Assembly: GCA_004764695.1 (NCBI GenBank)
Contig: SMSO01000034.1
Span: 2,860,501 to 2,924,500, forward strand
Length of the DNA: 64,000 bases
Reading direction: 5' to 3'
Source: Schizochytrium sp. TIO01
Taxonomy: Eukaryota > Sar > Bigyra > Thraustochytrida > Thraustochytriidae
A model generated the notes under the pieces. That model ran no database searches. It saw only the letters and a program-made list of their open reading frames with translations, and had not been told where the DNA came from. Every line of letters starts with the position of its first letter. Positions within the stretch are counted from its first letter, which is position 1. This document shows, piece after piece, positions 31,531 to 41,738 of this stretch. The position numbers and the translations under genes are program-made.

Positions 31531-31583
31531 ATTAAATAATAATAATAATAATAAAAATCATGTTTTGTTTTGTTTTGTTTTGA
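31531..31583. repeat. AAT microsatellite followed by TTTTG repeat
   Basis: AAT units at 31536-31553, then about four TTTTG units at 31561-31582. Confidence 0.85.
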
Positions 31584-33180
31584 ATTATTTTGAATTGGTT
31601 TTATGATTAAAAACTTAAGTAAAAAAATGAATTTGAACTCTCAAGTTAAGTTGTGTGAGTTTGTTTCTTTCCAATGGAAAGAAAGGACAGTTCAACAGCT
31701 TGGAGCTCTCGGCTGTGCACATGCACTACAACAGCTCGAAAGTTTGCCAAGTCTGTCGAGCGAAGTAAAACGGGCATGGTTCCCGACGAAGTTCCCTGGC
31801 ATCAAGTAGACCCGCTGCTCAGTCGCGTCGCAACATCTTCCGCCCATGCCCATCAAGCAGACTGTCGAGACGAAGGTGCAAAGGAGACCTCTCTGTGCAC
31901 CTCTAGAGAGAACCTAGCAAATCTGGCTTGACATGAACCTGAGACTCGGATCGAAGATCGTAAAAGCGGAAGGGAGCTTCTACTCCCTCGAGGCATGGAT
32001 GCAACACGCCCCGACTTCAGGTTTTAGAGGCAGCCAGTCAGATCTCTGGAGTTTAGAATGCTGGACATCCATTGATATCGTCGGGTTAGACGGCAAAAGC
32101 GCTTGCGGTTATGAATGCCAATGCACGGCCGAATCAGTAACGCACAAGTGAAAGAAACACAGGGGATCAATGTCGAAGAACGTGCATGGCTCGCTTTAGC
32201 ATGTGCAGGCGAAAGGGTGCCTAGGCAGGTGCTTACGGAGACCATGATGGTGTCGAAAGGCACCTTCAAGTTTGCGAGAGGGACCTGCGGCAATCGATCG
32301 AGGTAACGTTTTTGTAAGCATGTGGGACCGTTCCCGTGGAAGCTATGGGCGGAACATCGGCCTCGCCTGGGCGTGTGTGCAGTCTGCGGCATACTGCGAG
32401 GCAGGTTGCTGTGCAGAAATCCCGATGCATGTAATGTACACTGCGGATGAATGAGTAAGTTGCGATGCCTGAGGTCGAACCAAGATCGAACCAAAAGAAC
32501 ATGACATACTCATGAGCGGGCCCTCGAGCCTTGTGCAGACGGACCTGCATGGCATGGGTGGATGCTCTCCAATCTCGCCCCAGCCTGCAATGTCTTGGAA
32601 TTCACCATGCGGGTGATCTTCTTCGCGATTCCAGCTTTACCGAAGAGCGCATGGATGAGCTTGGCGCCATGCAAACTGTCGATAGTCCAAACCCAGCACC
32701 TCTCGAGCAGCTTGGTGGCGACCGGCTTCGATAATCACCACCAGCTTTTCCACTGGAACGAGCTCCAGAGCGCCAAATGCCAATACGGGTGAGGCTTTCC
32801 GGCATACGTGCAGCCGCTGTCGCCCCGGGGTCTCGACGGCATTCTCTACTCCGCGCTCTGTCAGGTGGCTGCCCAAGTGTAGATCCCGCCCACGAAGACG
32901 AGGTAAGTCAGCCCAAGCCAAGCCAAAGATAGAGCACCTCGAGAAGAACCTCGTGCGTGACTGCCATGAGCCTCTCGCCGCCGGAGAGACACTTTTCACG
33001 AGCGGAGCAGAGCCAAGGCCAGCCCCGCCTTGGCCGGGCCGAGGCGGCTTCGCGGACCCGCCCGCGACGCCATCCAGGCCGGCAACGAAGAGCCTGGCGC
33101 CGAGGGCTCGAAGAAGGGCTCTTCGCCAACAGAGTTCTGCGTGGAATTCGTCCCATCCATCGCGGCTCAAATGTGATAAT

Positions 33181-33200
33181 CTCTCTCTCTCTCTCTCTCC
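33181..33200. repeat. CT dinucleotide microsatellite
   Basis: About nine to ten CT units. Confidence 0.9.
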
Positions 33201-33373
33201 GAATCAAAGAAAATTCAAATTAGCCATGAAAAGAGAAACATGTTTTCCTTTTCAAATTTTCAAATTTTCAAAATTTACAACTCGAACAATAAGAACTTGA
33301 AAATCGAGTGAAAAACGATTTTTATTGATTTTTTAATTTTTGTTTTTTTAAATAAATTAAAAAGTAATACCTC

Positions 33374-33412
33374 TTGTTGTTGTTGTTGTTGTTGTTGCTG
33401 TTGTTGTTGTTG
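33374..33412. repeat. GTT trinucleotide microsatellite
   Basis: About 13 GTT units, one of them changed to GCT. Confidence 0.9.
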
Positions 33413-34196
33413 AATTTAGCCTGAAAGCTTTGCCGGAACTGGAGAAGCGCAGACAAAGCTAATGCAATCGTGGATCCATATCGAAGAGGCAGCTTGGCCG
33501 TTTCAAAACCTCGTTACCAGAGGCGGCTTTGGGGCACTGCTGTCTTTATTCGCACACACACATCAAGGCGCCCGGGCGTGCATGCCGCGAGTTTTAGTCC
33601 CCTCTCACGAACACTGTTCCTTCCTACGTCGCGCAATAGAGAACCGGCGGCAGTGAGGCTGTGAGGGCGCTTCTCAAGACCGCGGGAATTGAAGAGAAAC
33701 CCCAGCAAAACCCACACAAATGCACCCCAGTGGGTTCAAGAGGGTTGAAGGGTTGATGCTCTCCTCGGCGCTCCACTATAAATCTTGTCCTCGGTACGCC
33801 CAAAGGGTGTCCGTCTAAGCAGGTGCCACGGGGTCGGTTTTCCTCCCGCAGCCTGCCTGCTGTGCGTCACTGCTCCTTTTCAGAGAGAACGACGGTACAG
33901 CGATGTATGTATAGAGACAGAGAGGGATGACGCAAGCGTAGGACGCAGCTAGCGCTGCAGTAGGAGTGTTCCCTGGAGTGCGGGAGGCGCTCTGGTCACG
34001 CACAATGGTCTGCTGCCGTTTTGCGATAGCGATATATGTATATATAGAGAGAGAGCAACTGAAGGACTTAATGAAAGCTCGAAGTGAGGGGGAGAACTCG
34101 AGAGAAGGCTCCTCTGAGAAAGCCTAAAATTGGTCGCCTGTGGGTTAAAAGCGCCGGTTTGGCGAAATGCAGTCGAAGCTTCGAAGGGCTTAAGTT

Positions 34197-34227
34197 CTTT
34201 TCCTTTCTTTCCTTTCTTTCTTTCTTT

Positions 34228-34275
<48 letters not shown>
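34197..34275. repeat. CTTT tetranucleotide microsatellite
   Basis: A run of CTTT/TTTC units of about 79 bp, imperfect in its first third and regular after that. It gives spurious Phe-Ser-Leu and Lys-Glu frames on the two strands. Confidence 0.9.
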
Positions 34276-34499
34276 GGGTGCTTGGAAAAATGACTGAGAA
34301 GCTGAAAGCGCCGTCGTTTTCTAAGAAACTGGAGGCACAGAAGGCGAGAAGGAGAGAAGAGCAAGTGAAAGAGACCTGTGACCACGAACTATTATGAGGC
34401 GCGCGATGCAGCGCTGTGAGGTAGCGAGTTACCACTTTGCACTCTCTACGTCGTGCTTTGTGTTTTTAATTTGTTTTATCTTGGTTCTTCTTGTCTGTG

Positions 34500-34541
34500 T
34501 TTCTTTCTTTCTTTCTTTCTTTCTTACTTTTTTTTTTTTTC
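34500..34541. repeat. TTTC repeat followed by poly(T)
   Basis: About six TTTC units followed by a run of about 14 T. Confidence 0.9.
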
Positions 34542-34642
34542 AGGAGTAGGCGGTAGGACTTTGAATAATTTTCAAGTTCTTCTTCTCTTTGAAGTTCTTT
34601 CTCCTTCCTGTGACCAATTTGATTAGTCCTCAGTATGCTACT

Positions 34643-34675
34643 GATAGATAGACAGATAGCTAGATAGAAAGATAA

Positions 34676-34719
<44 letters not shown>
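34643..34719. repeat. GATA-like then GA microsatellite in the deaminase leader
   Basis: Imperfect GATA/GACA units at 34643-34676 run into about 20 GA units ending at 34719, 170 bp before the deaminase ATG. It could lie in the promoter or 5' UTR. Confidence 0.85.
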
Positions 34720-34721
<2 letters not shown>

Positions 34722-34889
34722 CTGTGGGGTCGATGAGGCGTAGTTGGAGATCAGTAGGAATGACTATTGATTTTGAAAGAAACTGAGCACAGCAGAGATT
34801 GGTCGAAAGCCTCAGCAGCAGAAACCAATCGCTGCTGAGCCCGTGTTTGGAAGCGCGAAAGCGTAGTTTTGGAGAATCCACGAGCCAAG

Positions 34890-36095
34890 ATGACCACGGA
34901 AGAGTTTGACGGCGAGGCGCTCGCGAGAGACTCCTTCATGCAGGCTGCGGCAGCTTCTGCGATGGCCGGCGTGGCGCTTAAGCAAGGCGGTCCCTTCGGT
35001 GCCTGCGTTGTGCGCAATGGCATCATCATCTCGTGTGCGCACAACACCGTGCTCAGTGACCGCGACCCGACTTGCCACGCCGAGATGAATGCAATTCGCG
35101 ACGCCTGCAGAGCACTTGACACGCACGACCTCAGTGACTGCGAACTCTTTACCACCTGTGAGCCGTGCCCTCAGTGCCTTGGCGCCATCCAGTGGAGCCG
35201 TCTCAAGAAGACCTACACCGGCGTCGACCGCTTCACCGCCGCCGAATTTGGCTTCGATGACAAGGTATTCTACGATGAAATTAGCGCACAATCAGGACAC
35301 TGGGCAGTCAAGCTTGGCCAGACCATGCCCAACGTGCAGCCCTCCATGCTCAATGTCTACTTTGGCGTCGAGATGGAGCGTGTCGGCAAGCTCCTCGTTG
35401 ACCTTGATCTCAACAAGACCTACCGCCGCCGTGTCGGACACAAGGAACTTGGCTTCCACGACTCTGGTGAGCGATTTGGCAAGGATGTCATTGGTATCAT
35501 GGCACGCGAGTCCGAATCCAATTCTAACTCTGGTGCAGAGCAGTCTGATGACGAATCATCCACAGATCTCTCAGCTGAGGAGAACCGCGCTCACGAGGGC
35601 CCCAATAAAGATGTCAGCAAGTATTTTGATGTCCTTGAGGAGGCCCTTCGCGAAGCAGTGCGCAACGGTAAGAACAAGGAACGTGAGGTTTTCGCCTCGT
35701 GCATTGTCAAGGACGATCAGATTATCTCAGTCGCTGTTAATGAGGTCTTAAGACGCCGGGACTGCACAGCTACCAGTGAGGTTCTGGCAATTCGCAAGGC
35801 TACTCGAAAGCTCAAGACACATGATCTTCACGGATGCCAAATGTATTCTACTATGGAGCCCTGCCTTATGTCGCTTGGCGCAGTACTCTGGAGTCGTATC
35901 GACAGCCTCTACTACGGCCTGAGCCAGCACGCCGCCGCACGCCATGGCTTTGAGGAGGGCCTCCTTCACTACCGTGAAGTTTTCACCCACCCTGACACCA
36001 TGAGGGAGGTTATCAACATGGAGACAGGTGTGGCCTCTGAGGCATGCAGCAACGTCTTCAAACGCTGGCAAAAGATCAATGGCATCATCTACTGA
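34890..36095 (+). CDS. Tandem guanine/guanosine deaminase-like protein with a degenerate second domain
   Basis: 401 residues; the frame opens at TTG 34869 but the first ATG is 34890 (MTTEEFDGEALARDSFM). Domain 1 (about 15-150) is a cytidine-deaminase-fold enzyme closest to GuaD-type guanine deaminase: GGPFGACVV, DPTCHAEMNAIR with zinc ligand His63 and proton-shuttle Glu65, CEPCPQCLGAI with zinc ligands Cys93 and Cys96, then YTGVDRFTAAEFGFDDK. The reaction would be guanine to xanthine plus ammonia; plant guanosine deaminase is an alternative. An acidic Ser/Asp/Glu linker (about 205-240) leads to domain 2 (about 250-385). There the zinc site is lost: the HAE position reads Thr295-Ser-Glu297, and the PCxxC reads Cys325-Leu-Met-Ser328. 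Domain 2 is therefore probably structural or regulatory. The nearest neighbour downstream is another purine-catabolism enzyme. Confidence 0.92.
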   Translation: MTTEEFDGEALARDSFMQAAAASAMAGVALKQGGPFGACVVRNGIIISCAHNTVLSDRDPTCHAEMNAIRDACRALDTHDLSDCELFTTCEPCPQCLGAIQWSRLKKTYTGVDRFTAAEFGFDDKVFYDEISAQSGHWAVKLGQTMPNVQPSMLNVYFGVEMERVGKLLVDLDLNKTYRRRVGHKELGFHDSGERFGKDVIGIMARESESNSNSGAEQSDDESSTDLSAEENRAHEGPNKDVSKYFDVLEEALREAVRNGKNKEREVFASCIVKDDQIISVAVNEVLRRRDCTATSEVLAIRKATRKLKTHDLHGCQMYSTMEPCLMSLGAVLWSRIDSLYYGLSQHAAARHGFEEGLLHYREVFTHPDTMREVINMETGVASEACSNVFKRWQKINGIIY

Positions 36096-37296
36096 TGGGA
36101 AAAGAAGATGACTTATTGCCAGCAAGAAGATACCAACTTTTTTGGCCTTTAAGAAAAAGAGGTAGTGTAGGGCCTTCCTTTTAAGTTTTGTGTCTTTTCT
36201 GCAGATTGCTTGCGCAGTGTGTTCTCGCGCAACCATTTCTTTACATCCACTTCCTCTTTCAACATTTACTCACTTGTTACATATTAGTATAGTACAAACC
36301 ACCCCTTTATTGCAGAAGCTTCAGCCAACCGACTTTGTTTGGCTTAGTATTCCATTATAAGAGGGGTTATCCTTTGTCGTACAAGACATCGGGCAAGGGC
36401 GGCACAAGCCATGGAAACAACCCGCGGTTTTCGAATGAACCGAGTCCAAGATTCGCTCAACAGGTGGACACTTTTGACATTTACTTTCTCCCCAAATGAT
36501 ATATCCTTTCCAAAAGAACAAGAAAGCACACAAAAACAGACGTAGAGGTGCGTCATTAAAATCATTAGAAGAGGGAGAAGCAAATATCAATTATGTCACC
36601 CCTGTAGCGTGACTACACTTGGGCTTACAATGCCACACGATTTTTGATGTTGAATCCACGCTTACAACGGTAAGCAGGGCTTTCTTTAATTGAAAGACAT
36701 GTCAACAGTCGTAGCTATATATTGTAGTGTTAGGCTGCATCTTTAACCAAATTTACCACCGATCAGGGCGGCCATGTCAGCTTGTGTAACAACCCGCGAT
36801 GAATAACATTGAATATCCATCTTATCTTAACCCTTTTACTTTTTCTTCTCAGTTCTGTCTCGCATTCTGAAATATCTTTTATTGTAAACAAGACAGTAAT
36901 GATGACTTGTTTCACTAGGGTCAGTAGGCTGGTTTTCTCACTGTATCTAGCTTGTCTCACCTGGATATCAACCTTCTTTGAAAACGAAAAATTATACTGA
37001 GTAGATCTTGCTCTTTTGCATGTATACAGATAGGCCTATATATATATATTTACTTTATTTTTTATGAATCAAAATCAATCTATAGAGAAAATTGCAACTG
37101 CTGCTGGAGAACATGTGCTTTACTTGCTATGATGGACCTCTTCTGAAATCTTCCGCCCTTGCTATTTGCCATATCCCCTAAGACTTCAAGCTTACTGCAG
37201 CAACCTAAATCTTGTGAATAATATCACTCAGCTCACGTGCTGCTGATTAGCTAAGTCAACTTTTATGCAATGTCAAGTCTCAAATCGCACAGAGTT
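36096..37296. other. Convergent spacer between two purine-breakdown genes
   Basis: 1.2 kb between the ends of the deaminase (plus) and hydroxyisourate hydrolase (minus) genes. AT-rich, with TATATATATATT at 37035-37050. The frame at 36809-37000 looks hydrophobic but starts at TTG and is not supported. Confidence 0.4.
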
Positions 37297-37668
37297 CTAT
37301 GATCCACGGTAAGTCATCTGGCCGTACGGGCTAATAAGAAGCGGAACGTGATAGTGTGCTGAGGGGTCTTCAATCTCAAAAACAATTTTGACATAAGGGT
37401 AAAAGCATTTGCGCCCTTGAGCTTTGAAGTATGCCGCTGTATCGAAGTGAATCTCGTATACGTGGCCTGCTTCAAGGGCAGAATCCTTGAGCAGCGGTGA
37501 GTTCAAGCGTCCATCGGAGTTGGTCACCTGGGTCGCTACCAGATCCCACTCAAAGCTCCCATCCTCTTTTTCCCCAATCTTTCGAGACAGCTTCAAACTC
37601 AGGCCAGAGGCAGGTTGTCCAGTCGAGGTGTCCAATATGTGAGTCGTGATAGGGTTCGGGTCCGCCAT
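37297..37668 (-). CDS. uraH: 5-hydroxyisourate hydrolase (transthyretin-like)
   Basis: The enzyme hydrolyses 5-hydroxyisourate, the product of urate oxidase, to OHCU on the way to allantoin. It has 123 residues from ATG 37668 (MADPNPITTHILDTSTGQPA); the frame reaches a GTG at 37686 but ATG 37668 fits the family. Diagnostic features: N-terminal ITTHILD with His10, SDGRLNSPLL with Arg54, HYHVPLLISPYG with His107, and the C-terminal signature YRGS that separates the hydrolase from vertebrate transthyretin. Length is standard. It has no C-terminal peroxisome signal. Adjacent to the deaminase gene, tail to tail. Confidence 0.96.
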   Translation of the reverse strand: MADPNPITTHILDTSTGQPASGLSLKLSRKIGEKEDGSFEWDLVATQVTNSDGRLNSPLLKDSALEAGHVYEIHFDTAAYFKAQGRKCFYPYVKIVFEIEDPSAHYHVPLLISPYGQMTYRGS

Positions 37669-38041
37669 GGTCTGCTCGATGATCACCTATCAAAGTATCC
37701 CTTGGTCTCACAGAATTCACGCTTAAGTTAAGATTCTGCCAGGGGGCTTCATTTCCTTTTCCTTCGTTGAATCCTTCTTTCAGTTCTCTCCCAATTCTAA
37801 TTCCACCCTCTGTTCCGTGAGTGCCAGATGTTCCACAAGTTCAAATTGTACCGGTGATTAAAATTAAAACACGCTAGGTATTACCAGACATCAAGAATCA
37901 TGCAGCACTCATTGTTCTATACCGAACAGGCCTCAGCTTAGAAGGCCATGCAAGAACCTACCGTGTGTAAGAACTGGGCTTTGTAAGGTCACGGACAAGG
38001 GAGTTTGGGAAAGCTCTCAGGTTATTTGATAGAGAAGAAAA
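37669..38041. promoter_or_regulatory. Divergent promoter region
   Basis: 373 bp between the starts of the hydroxyisourate hydrolase gene (minus) and the Mid1/NALF-like gene (plus). No specific motif assigned. Confidence 0.4.
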
Positions 38042-38650
38042 ATGAGATGGCGTTCTCATCAGGAACAACCAACAACACTTCTAAGCGCTCTGGTTGCTGT
38101 ATTGTATGGGCTTGCGATGACTCTAGCTCATGGTATCTCAACGAACCAGACCAGGACGAATACTGTAATCCCATGGAGCTTGTATACAGTCCCATCTTGT
38201 GCTGTTGCCAGTACTTTTAGCATTGACAATTCTTTCTGTACTGAGTACATGCCTCAGAATATTGTGGTCAATGGAACGTCAGTCGAAGAACAACTTGCAG
38301 CACTTCAAATCTTAGACAACCATGCAAAAAGCATCTATGAAAAGTTTGATGCAATTTTATCTACGTACGATTGCCGACTAGACTACGGTGCTGGTTCCTG
38401 CACAGCGTGTCAAGAAGCGTATCAAGCTTGGCTCTGCGCTGCATATTTCGTTGGTTGCTCTGCAGAGTTAGTGAATACCGCTTGTGATGATTCTGGCTGC
38501 GACCTCTTACAATCTGCAAAGCTGTGCCCATCTTTGTGCCAAAAGGTCATCAAGGCATGTCCGTATGTGATCGGTTTCTCTTGCCCTTCTGGAGACGAGG
38601 ACGATGCATTTTTCTCTACAGGATCATATTCTACTGGTACTTGCGAGTAG
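38042..38650 (+). CDS. Mid1/NALF-like cysteine-rich secretory protein
   Basis: 202 residues from ATG 38042. A hydrophobic signal or anchor segment lies at about 12-30 (TTLLSALVAVLYGLAMTLAH). The rest is luminal/extracellular with about 14 cysteines and NxT sequons (NQT, NGT). The Cys pattern matches the Frizzled-like domain of yeast Mid1 and animal FAM155/NALF, auxiliary subunits of Cch1/NALCN-type channels: YDCRLDYGAGSCTACQEAYQ, then AWLCAAYFVGC, CDDSGC, LCPSLCQKVIKACP and FSCPSGDEDDAF. Known members bind the channel's extracellular face and assist its surface expression. No channel gene is in this window. The assignment rests on pattern recognition of Cys spacing and the WLC, SLC..V...CP and F.CP motifs. 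It is shorter than yeast Mid1. Confidence 0.7.
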   Translation: MRWRSHQEQPTTLLSALVAVLYGLAMTLAHGISTNQTRTNTVIPWSLYTVPSCAVASTFSIDNSFCTEYMPQNIVVNGTSVEEQLAALQILDNHAKSIYEKFDAILSTYDCRLDYGAGSCTACQEAYQAWLCAAYFVGCSAELVNTACDDSGCDLLQSAKLCPSLCQKVIKACPYVIGFSCPSGDEDDAFFSTGSYSTGTCE

Positions 38651-38933
38651 GCGCATCTCTATTCTATCAAGGCATCAGGTTCATACAAAGCACTCGATAA
38701 AACAAGAATATGAATAAGGCCCGTTCATCTTTTGCTCCTCCTCATACAACCTTGCATTACATGTAAATTATTTGAATCTTAGAATAGGATACAGTGATCT
38801 CAGTAAGAGATTGTAAAAGGCATGTTTGATGTTTCGTAATGTAAGTGATTTGCACTCTTTCTTATGGTAAAGGATATGAAGGAAGGTCTAGGGAAAGTTT
38901 CTATGCTTTGCGCTGCCTACTTTTGTACTGCCC
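38651..38933. other. Convergent 3' spacer
   Basis: 283 bp, AT-rich, between the Mid1/NALF-like and STPGR-ankyrin genes; nothing noted. Confidence 0.45.
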
Positions 38934-40373
38934 CTATTTAACTCGCCTGGGAAGAATTTTACGCTGACTTTGCTCAATACGTGCAATTTCGGCATGCATA
39001 TCAAGCATAGAGATAGACGCTTGAAGCAATTGATAGATGCGGTGGTGGCCTTGAAGCTCACATGCAAAATGTAAAGGCGTTTGAGCATTGCAGTTTTCTA
39101 ACTCTGGATCGGCCCCTTGTCGTAGCAACCACTCGACAAGCTCCTGTTGCTCAGTTCGAATGGCAAGATGCAAAGCCGTATTACCTTCGTTATCCCGCGC
39201 ATTGACATCAAGTGACTGATAGCTTTCGTCCGCTGCAATCTTCAAAAGTTTGGCCTTTCTTAACTGAAGATCGGCAGCTTCAAACTCCGTCGCAGCTAAG
39301 GCCTGAAGGATCGTTCGGCCAAGATGGTCGCGCTCACTCAAGTCAAGTTGGCACAATATGTCAAGTAAGGTAGAGTCTGACTTTTTCACGCCATCAAGAT
39401 CTAACAAGGTGTACTGCCCAACTGGCAGATGATCTGCGTCTGGAGTGAACCGTGGACCTAACCGTTCCCAAGCTGCTCGATCAGAGCATTGGCCTCTCTT
39501 GCACTGCCCAAACTGAACATGCTCTTTTTCATGACAAGCATGGCCATACCCAAATGAATTTAGGGGCACACGCAACTGAAACCTGCGTCCACTATTCTCC
39601 AATTCTTGCTCAATTTTCATTTTGCTTGATGTGTAATTAGGCGGACCAACGATTGCAGCCTGGCTGTTTCGCTCGATATTACTTGTGTAAGCCCCAGGAC
39701 CGGGGAAATCTGCCAAGTCTTTAGTAGCTGGGTCCTGAAAGATTCGAGCACTATTTGAACGTAGAAAAGGTGTCAAGCCCTGCCTACGTGTAATAAGATC
39801 CTCCTGCCCAGATCCATATGCGCCAACAAGTGTATTCGGTATTACTACCGGGGGGTAACGCTTAGCAGTGGCAAATGGTCCACCTCGGATTTCTCTCAAT
39901 GAGTTTTCTGCTGTTGAAGCTCGATATTCGCCTGGCCCAGGTGTGTCATCAAGAGTTGTTTTGTCAACTGTGTGCCGGGTTGACTGGCCAATAGCACCTC
40001 CTGGTACCTTCAGAAGAACCTTTCTCGTTTGAGTCATGTTTGGAGCCTCAGCACTCGCACTAGCGACATTAGATTGGAAGCGAGATGCTTTACCAAATTG
40101 ATATCCTTTCCGTGATTTAGAGTGTAGATTTTGTTTTCGCAAACTCCCATAATGCCTAGGATTCTTTGATCTGTGCGAGTCCTCCAAGCGAGTTACATTT
40201 GATCCACTTGGCCTTTGAGACGCTTTATTGAATGATTGGTCAAGGCCTTTTACAGTTCTTTGACTACATTCTGAGGCATGAGTGGACTTTGGCGGTGCTC
40301 GCACTGAAGCTTGCCAGCGTTTCCAGTAGTCTACATCATACCGGGACATTTGGGGCTTTTGCTCAACTCTCAT
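38934..40373 (-). CDS. Sperm-tail PG-rich repeat (STPGR) protein with C-terminal ankyrin repeats
   Basis: 479 residues from ATG 40373. The first ~120 residues are basic and Ser-rich. At least two clear STPGR units follow: DDTPGPGEYRAS (about 141-152) and FPGPGAYTSN (about 222-231), with weaker ones between (RGGPFATAKRYPP) and after (VGPPNYTSSKMK). STPGR proteins associate with flagellar or other stable microtubules. The C-terminal ~110 residues hold ankyrin repeats: GNTALHLAIRTEQQELVEWL, LRQGADPELENCNAQTPLHF and HHRIYQLLQAS. A region resembling the start of the ankyrin array (LDLSERDHLGRTILQALAAT) precedes them. The combination suggests a microtubule-bound adaptor. The protein is basic and lacks membrane segments. 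Confidence 0.85.
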   Translation of the reverse strand: MRVEQKPQMSRYDVDYWKRWQASVRAPPKSTHASECSQRTVKGLDQSFNKASQRPSGSNVTRLEDSHRSKNPRHYGSLRKQNLHSKSRKGYQFGKASRFQSNVASASAEAPNMTQTRKVLLKVPGGAIGQSTRHTVDKTTLDDTPGPGEYRASTAENSLREIRGGPFATAKRYPPVVIPNTLVGAYGSGQEDLITRRQGLTPFLRSNSARIFQDPATKDLADFPGPGAYTSNIERNSQAAIVGPPNYTSSKMKIEQELENSGRRFQLRVPLNSFGYGHACHEKEHVQFGQCKRGQCSDRAAWERLGPRFTPDADHLPVGQYTLLDLDGVKKSDSTLLDILCQLDLSERDHLGRTILQALAATEFEAADLQLRKAKLLKIAADESYQSLDVNARDNEGNTALHLAIRTEQQELVEWLLRQGADPELENCNAQTPLHFACELQGHHRIYQLLQASISMLDMHAEIARIEQSQRKILPRRVK

Positions 40374-41738
40374 TCACAAGATCATCAAACCTTCGTGCAA
40401 GCCGATCCGGACAACCCTGCTAACATGCAGAACCTCATGATGGCGATACATCGTACATAATTCTAACCTTTTGATTAGTTTATTCTGTTCTCATTCTAAC
40501 CTTTGCACACCCTTCTAGACGGAAAGATAATTACTTGAGACGAGGTCTCTTAACACTTACGACACCGTAAGCTCAATCAAGTAGAAAAGAGCTGCCAGTA
40601 TAGTTGACCAATGACTAATAGTGGGGAATCGCATCTGTTCACTTGAGTTTTGGCGCAAGCGAAAGGTTTATTCGGGGATATTGCTTACTAGAGAGACTTG
40701 GGAAATTAGATTGGTTTAGTTTAGGAGTTTCATTCAGGTCTGATATATCCGTTTTTCCGAGAAAAAGCGGTATCACTATATTTTTGTTAGCCAAGCATGC
40801 TCCTTTGTAGGGAATTATTAGCTCACAGATTGTTTCCGTGTCTGATATAACTTGTGGACTAGAAGAGTAATATAAATATACATATGTATATACGAAGAAT
40901 CAGTTCGGAGAGGCTTTTGAAAATGCTTCTTCATGTTTCTTTCTGATTTCTGTTTCTACTCCATATACTACCCACGCAAAAGGTGTCTTGTGAAAAGTTT
41001 TTTTTTAATTCATCCTCTTCAAAAAAACCAAAAAAAAAGTCTCTAAAGGACAGAAACATACTATACCATTAGGTACTATGATGCCCATTTTGTTTTGTAC
41101 ATATGGTGATAGGGCAATGTGTTTACAACAAGGCTGCATCGAGACGCGAAGCTGTGACGATCAATCACTTGCCCTCTCTACCTGCTACTTGTTTAGATTT
41201 AGACCTCTGCGTTTTGCCTTAGGACAATTTTAACGTTAAAAGAAAGTCGGGGGACAGCTGACGCCTGTACTCTATTGAACGGACAAAAAAGTTGTACAGC
41301 AGTTATGCTCGACGAAAACCTTTTGATTCTGATGACTTTCTCTTTTCTTGTCGGGAAAGAGGCGGGGGGATACAAGACGCAAACCACAAAATAAAGTAGA
41401 ACTTTATATTCTAGGGTTACTAGCTTTGAAGGACACGTTTCTTTTTCTACCAACGCTCTCTTTTTTCCTTTTTTTTGCATGCCAACCTACAATAGTAACA
41501 AGTTGAGTCGATTTTTTTTTTAAGAAAGCGCATTCACTATTAGAGTAGAAGCAGTGCTCCTTATCTATGTAAACGAGAGAAGGCATTGAACAAACACATA
41601 GAAGCTGCGTCGAAGTTGCGCTGGAGCGCGCTGCGAGGGAGGCAGGCGTGGCCTGCGCCAAGCTCGACTTGGCGAGGCCCATAAGCTCAGGTGTATGACT
41701 TCGACTTATATAATATCACCAAAAGCATAGTGCCGACA
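40374..41738. other. Divergent intergenic region
   Basis: 1.4 kb between the STPGR-ankyrin gene (minus) and the tmcB-like gene (plus). It has homopolymer runs near 41000-41040 and 41512-41522. The GC-rich block at 41600-41690 lies just upstream of the next start. The minus-strand frame 41682-41404 is not supported. Confidence 0.4.

Larger units (their letters stand above)
28982..34889. other. Repeat-rich region without confirmed genes
   Basis: 5.9 kb between the dioxygenase promoter and the deaminase gene. It mixes GC-rich blocks (about 30400-31400 and 32800-33150) with AT-rich blocks and at least seven microsatellites. Many frames of 60-240 codons occur on both strands, chiefly because the GC-rich blocks have few stops; none carries a domain I recognise. 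The one reading with some protein character is listed separately (30776-31175). Confidence 0.4.

Noticed and set aside
32637-33170. 177-codon minus-strand frame in the repeat-rich region
   Set aside because: GC-rich chance frame, no recognisable motif, interrupted neighbours in other frames.
35772-35880. Second deaminase domain as a sequencing-damaged active site
   Set aside because: The frame is intact and several separate substitutions (His to Thr, Cys to Ser, plus neighbours) fit evolutionary loss rather than error.
36809-37000. Hydrophobic 63-codon frame resembling a signal peptide
   Set aside because: Starts at TTG in an AT-rich spacer between convergent genes; hydrophobicity follows from T-rich codons.
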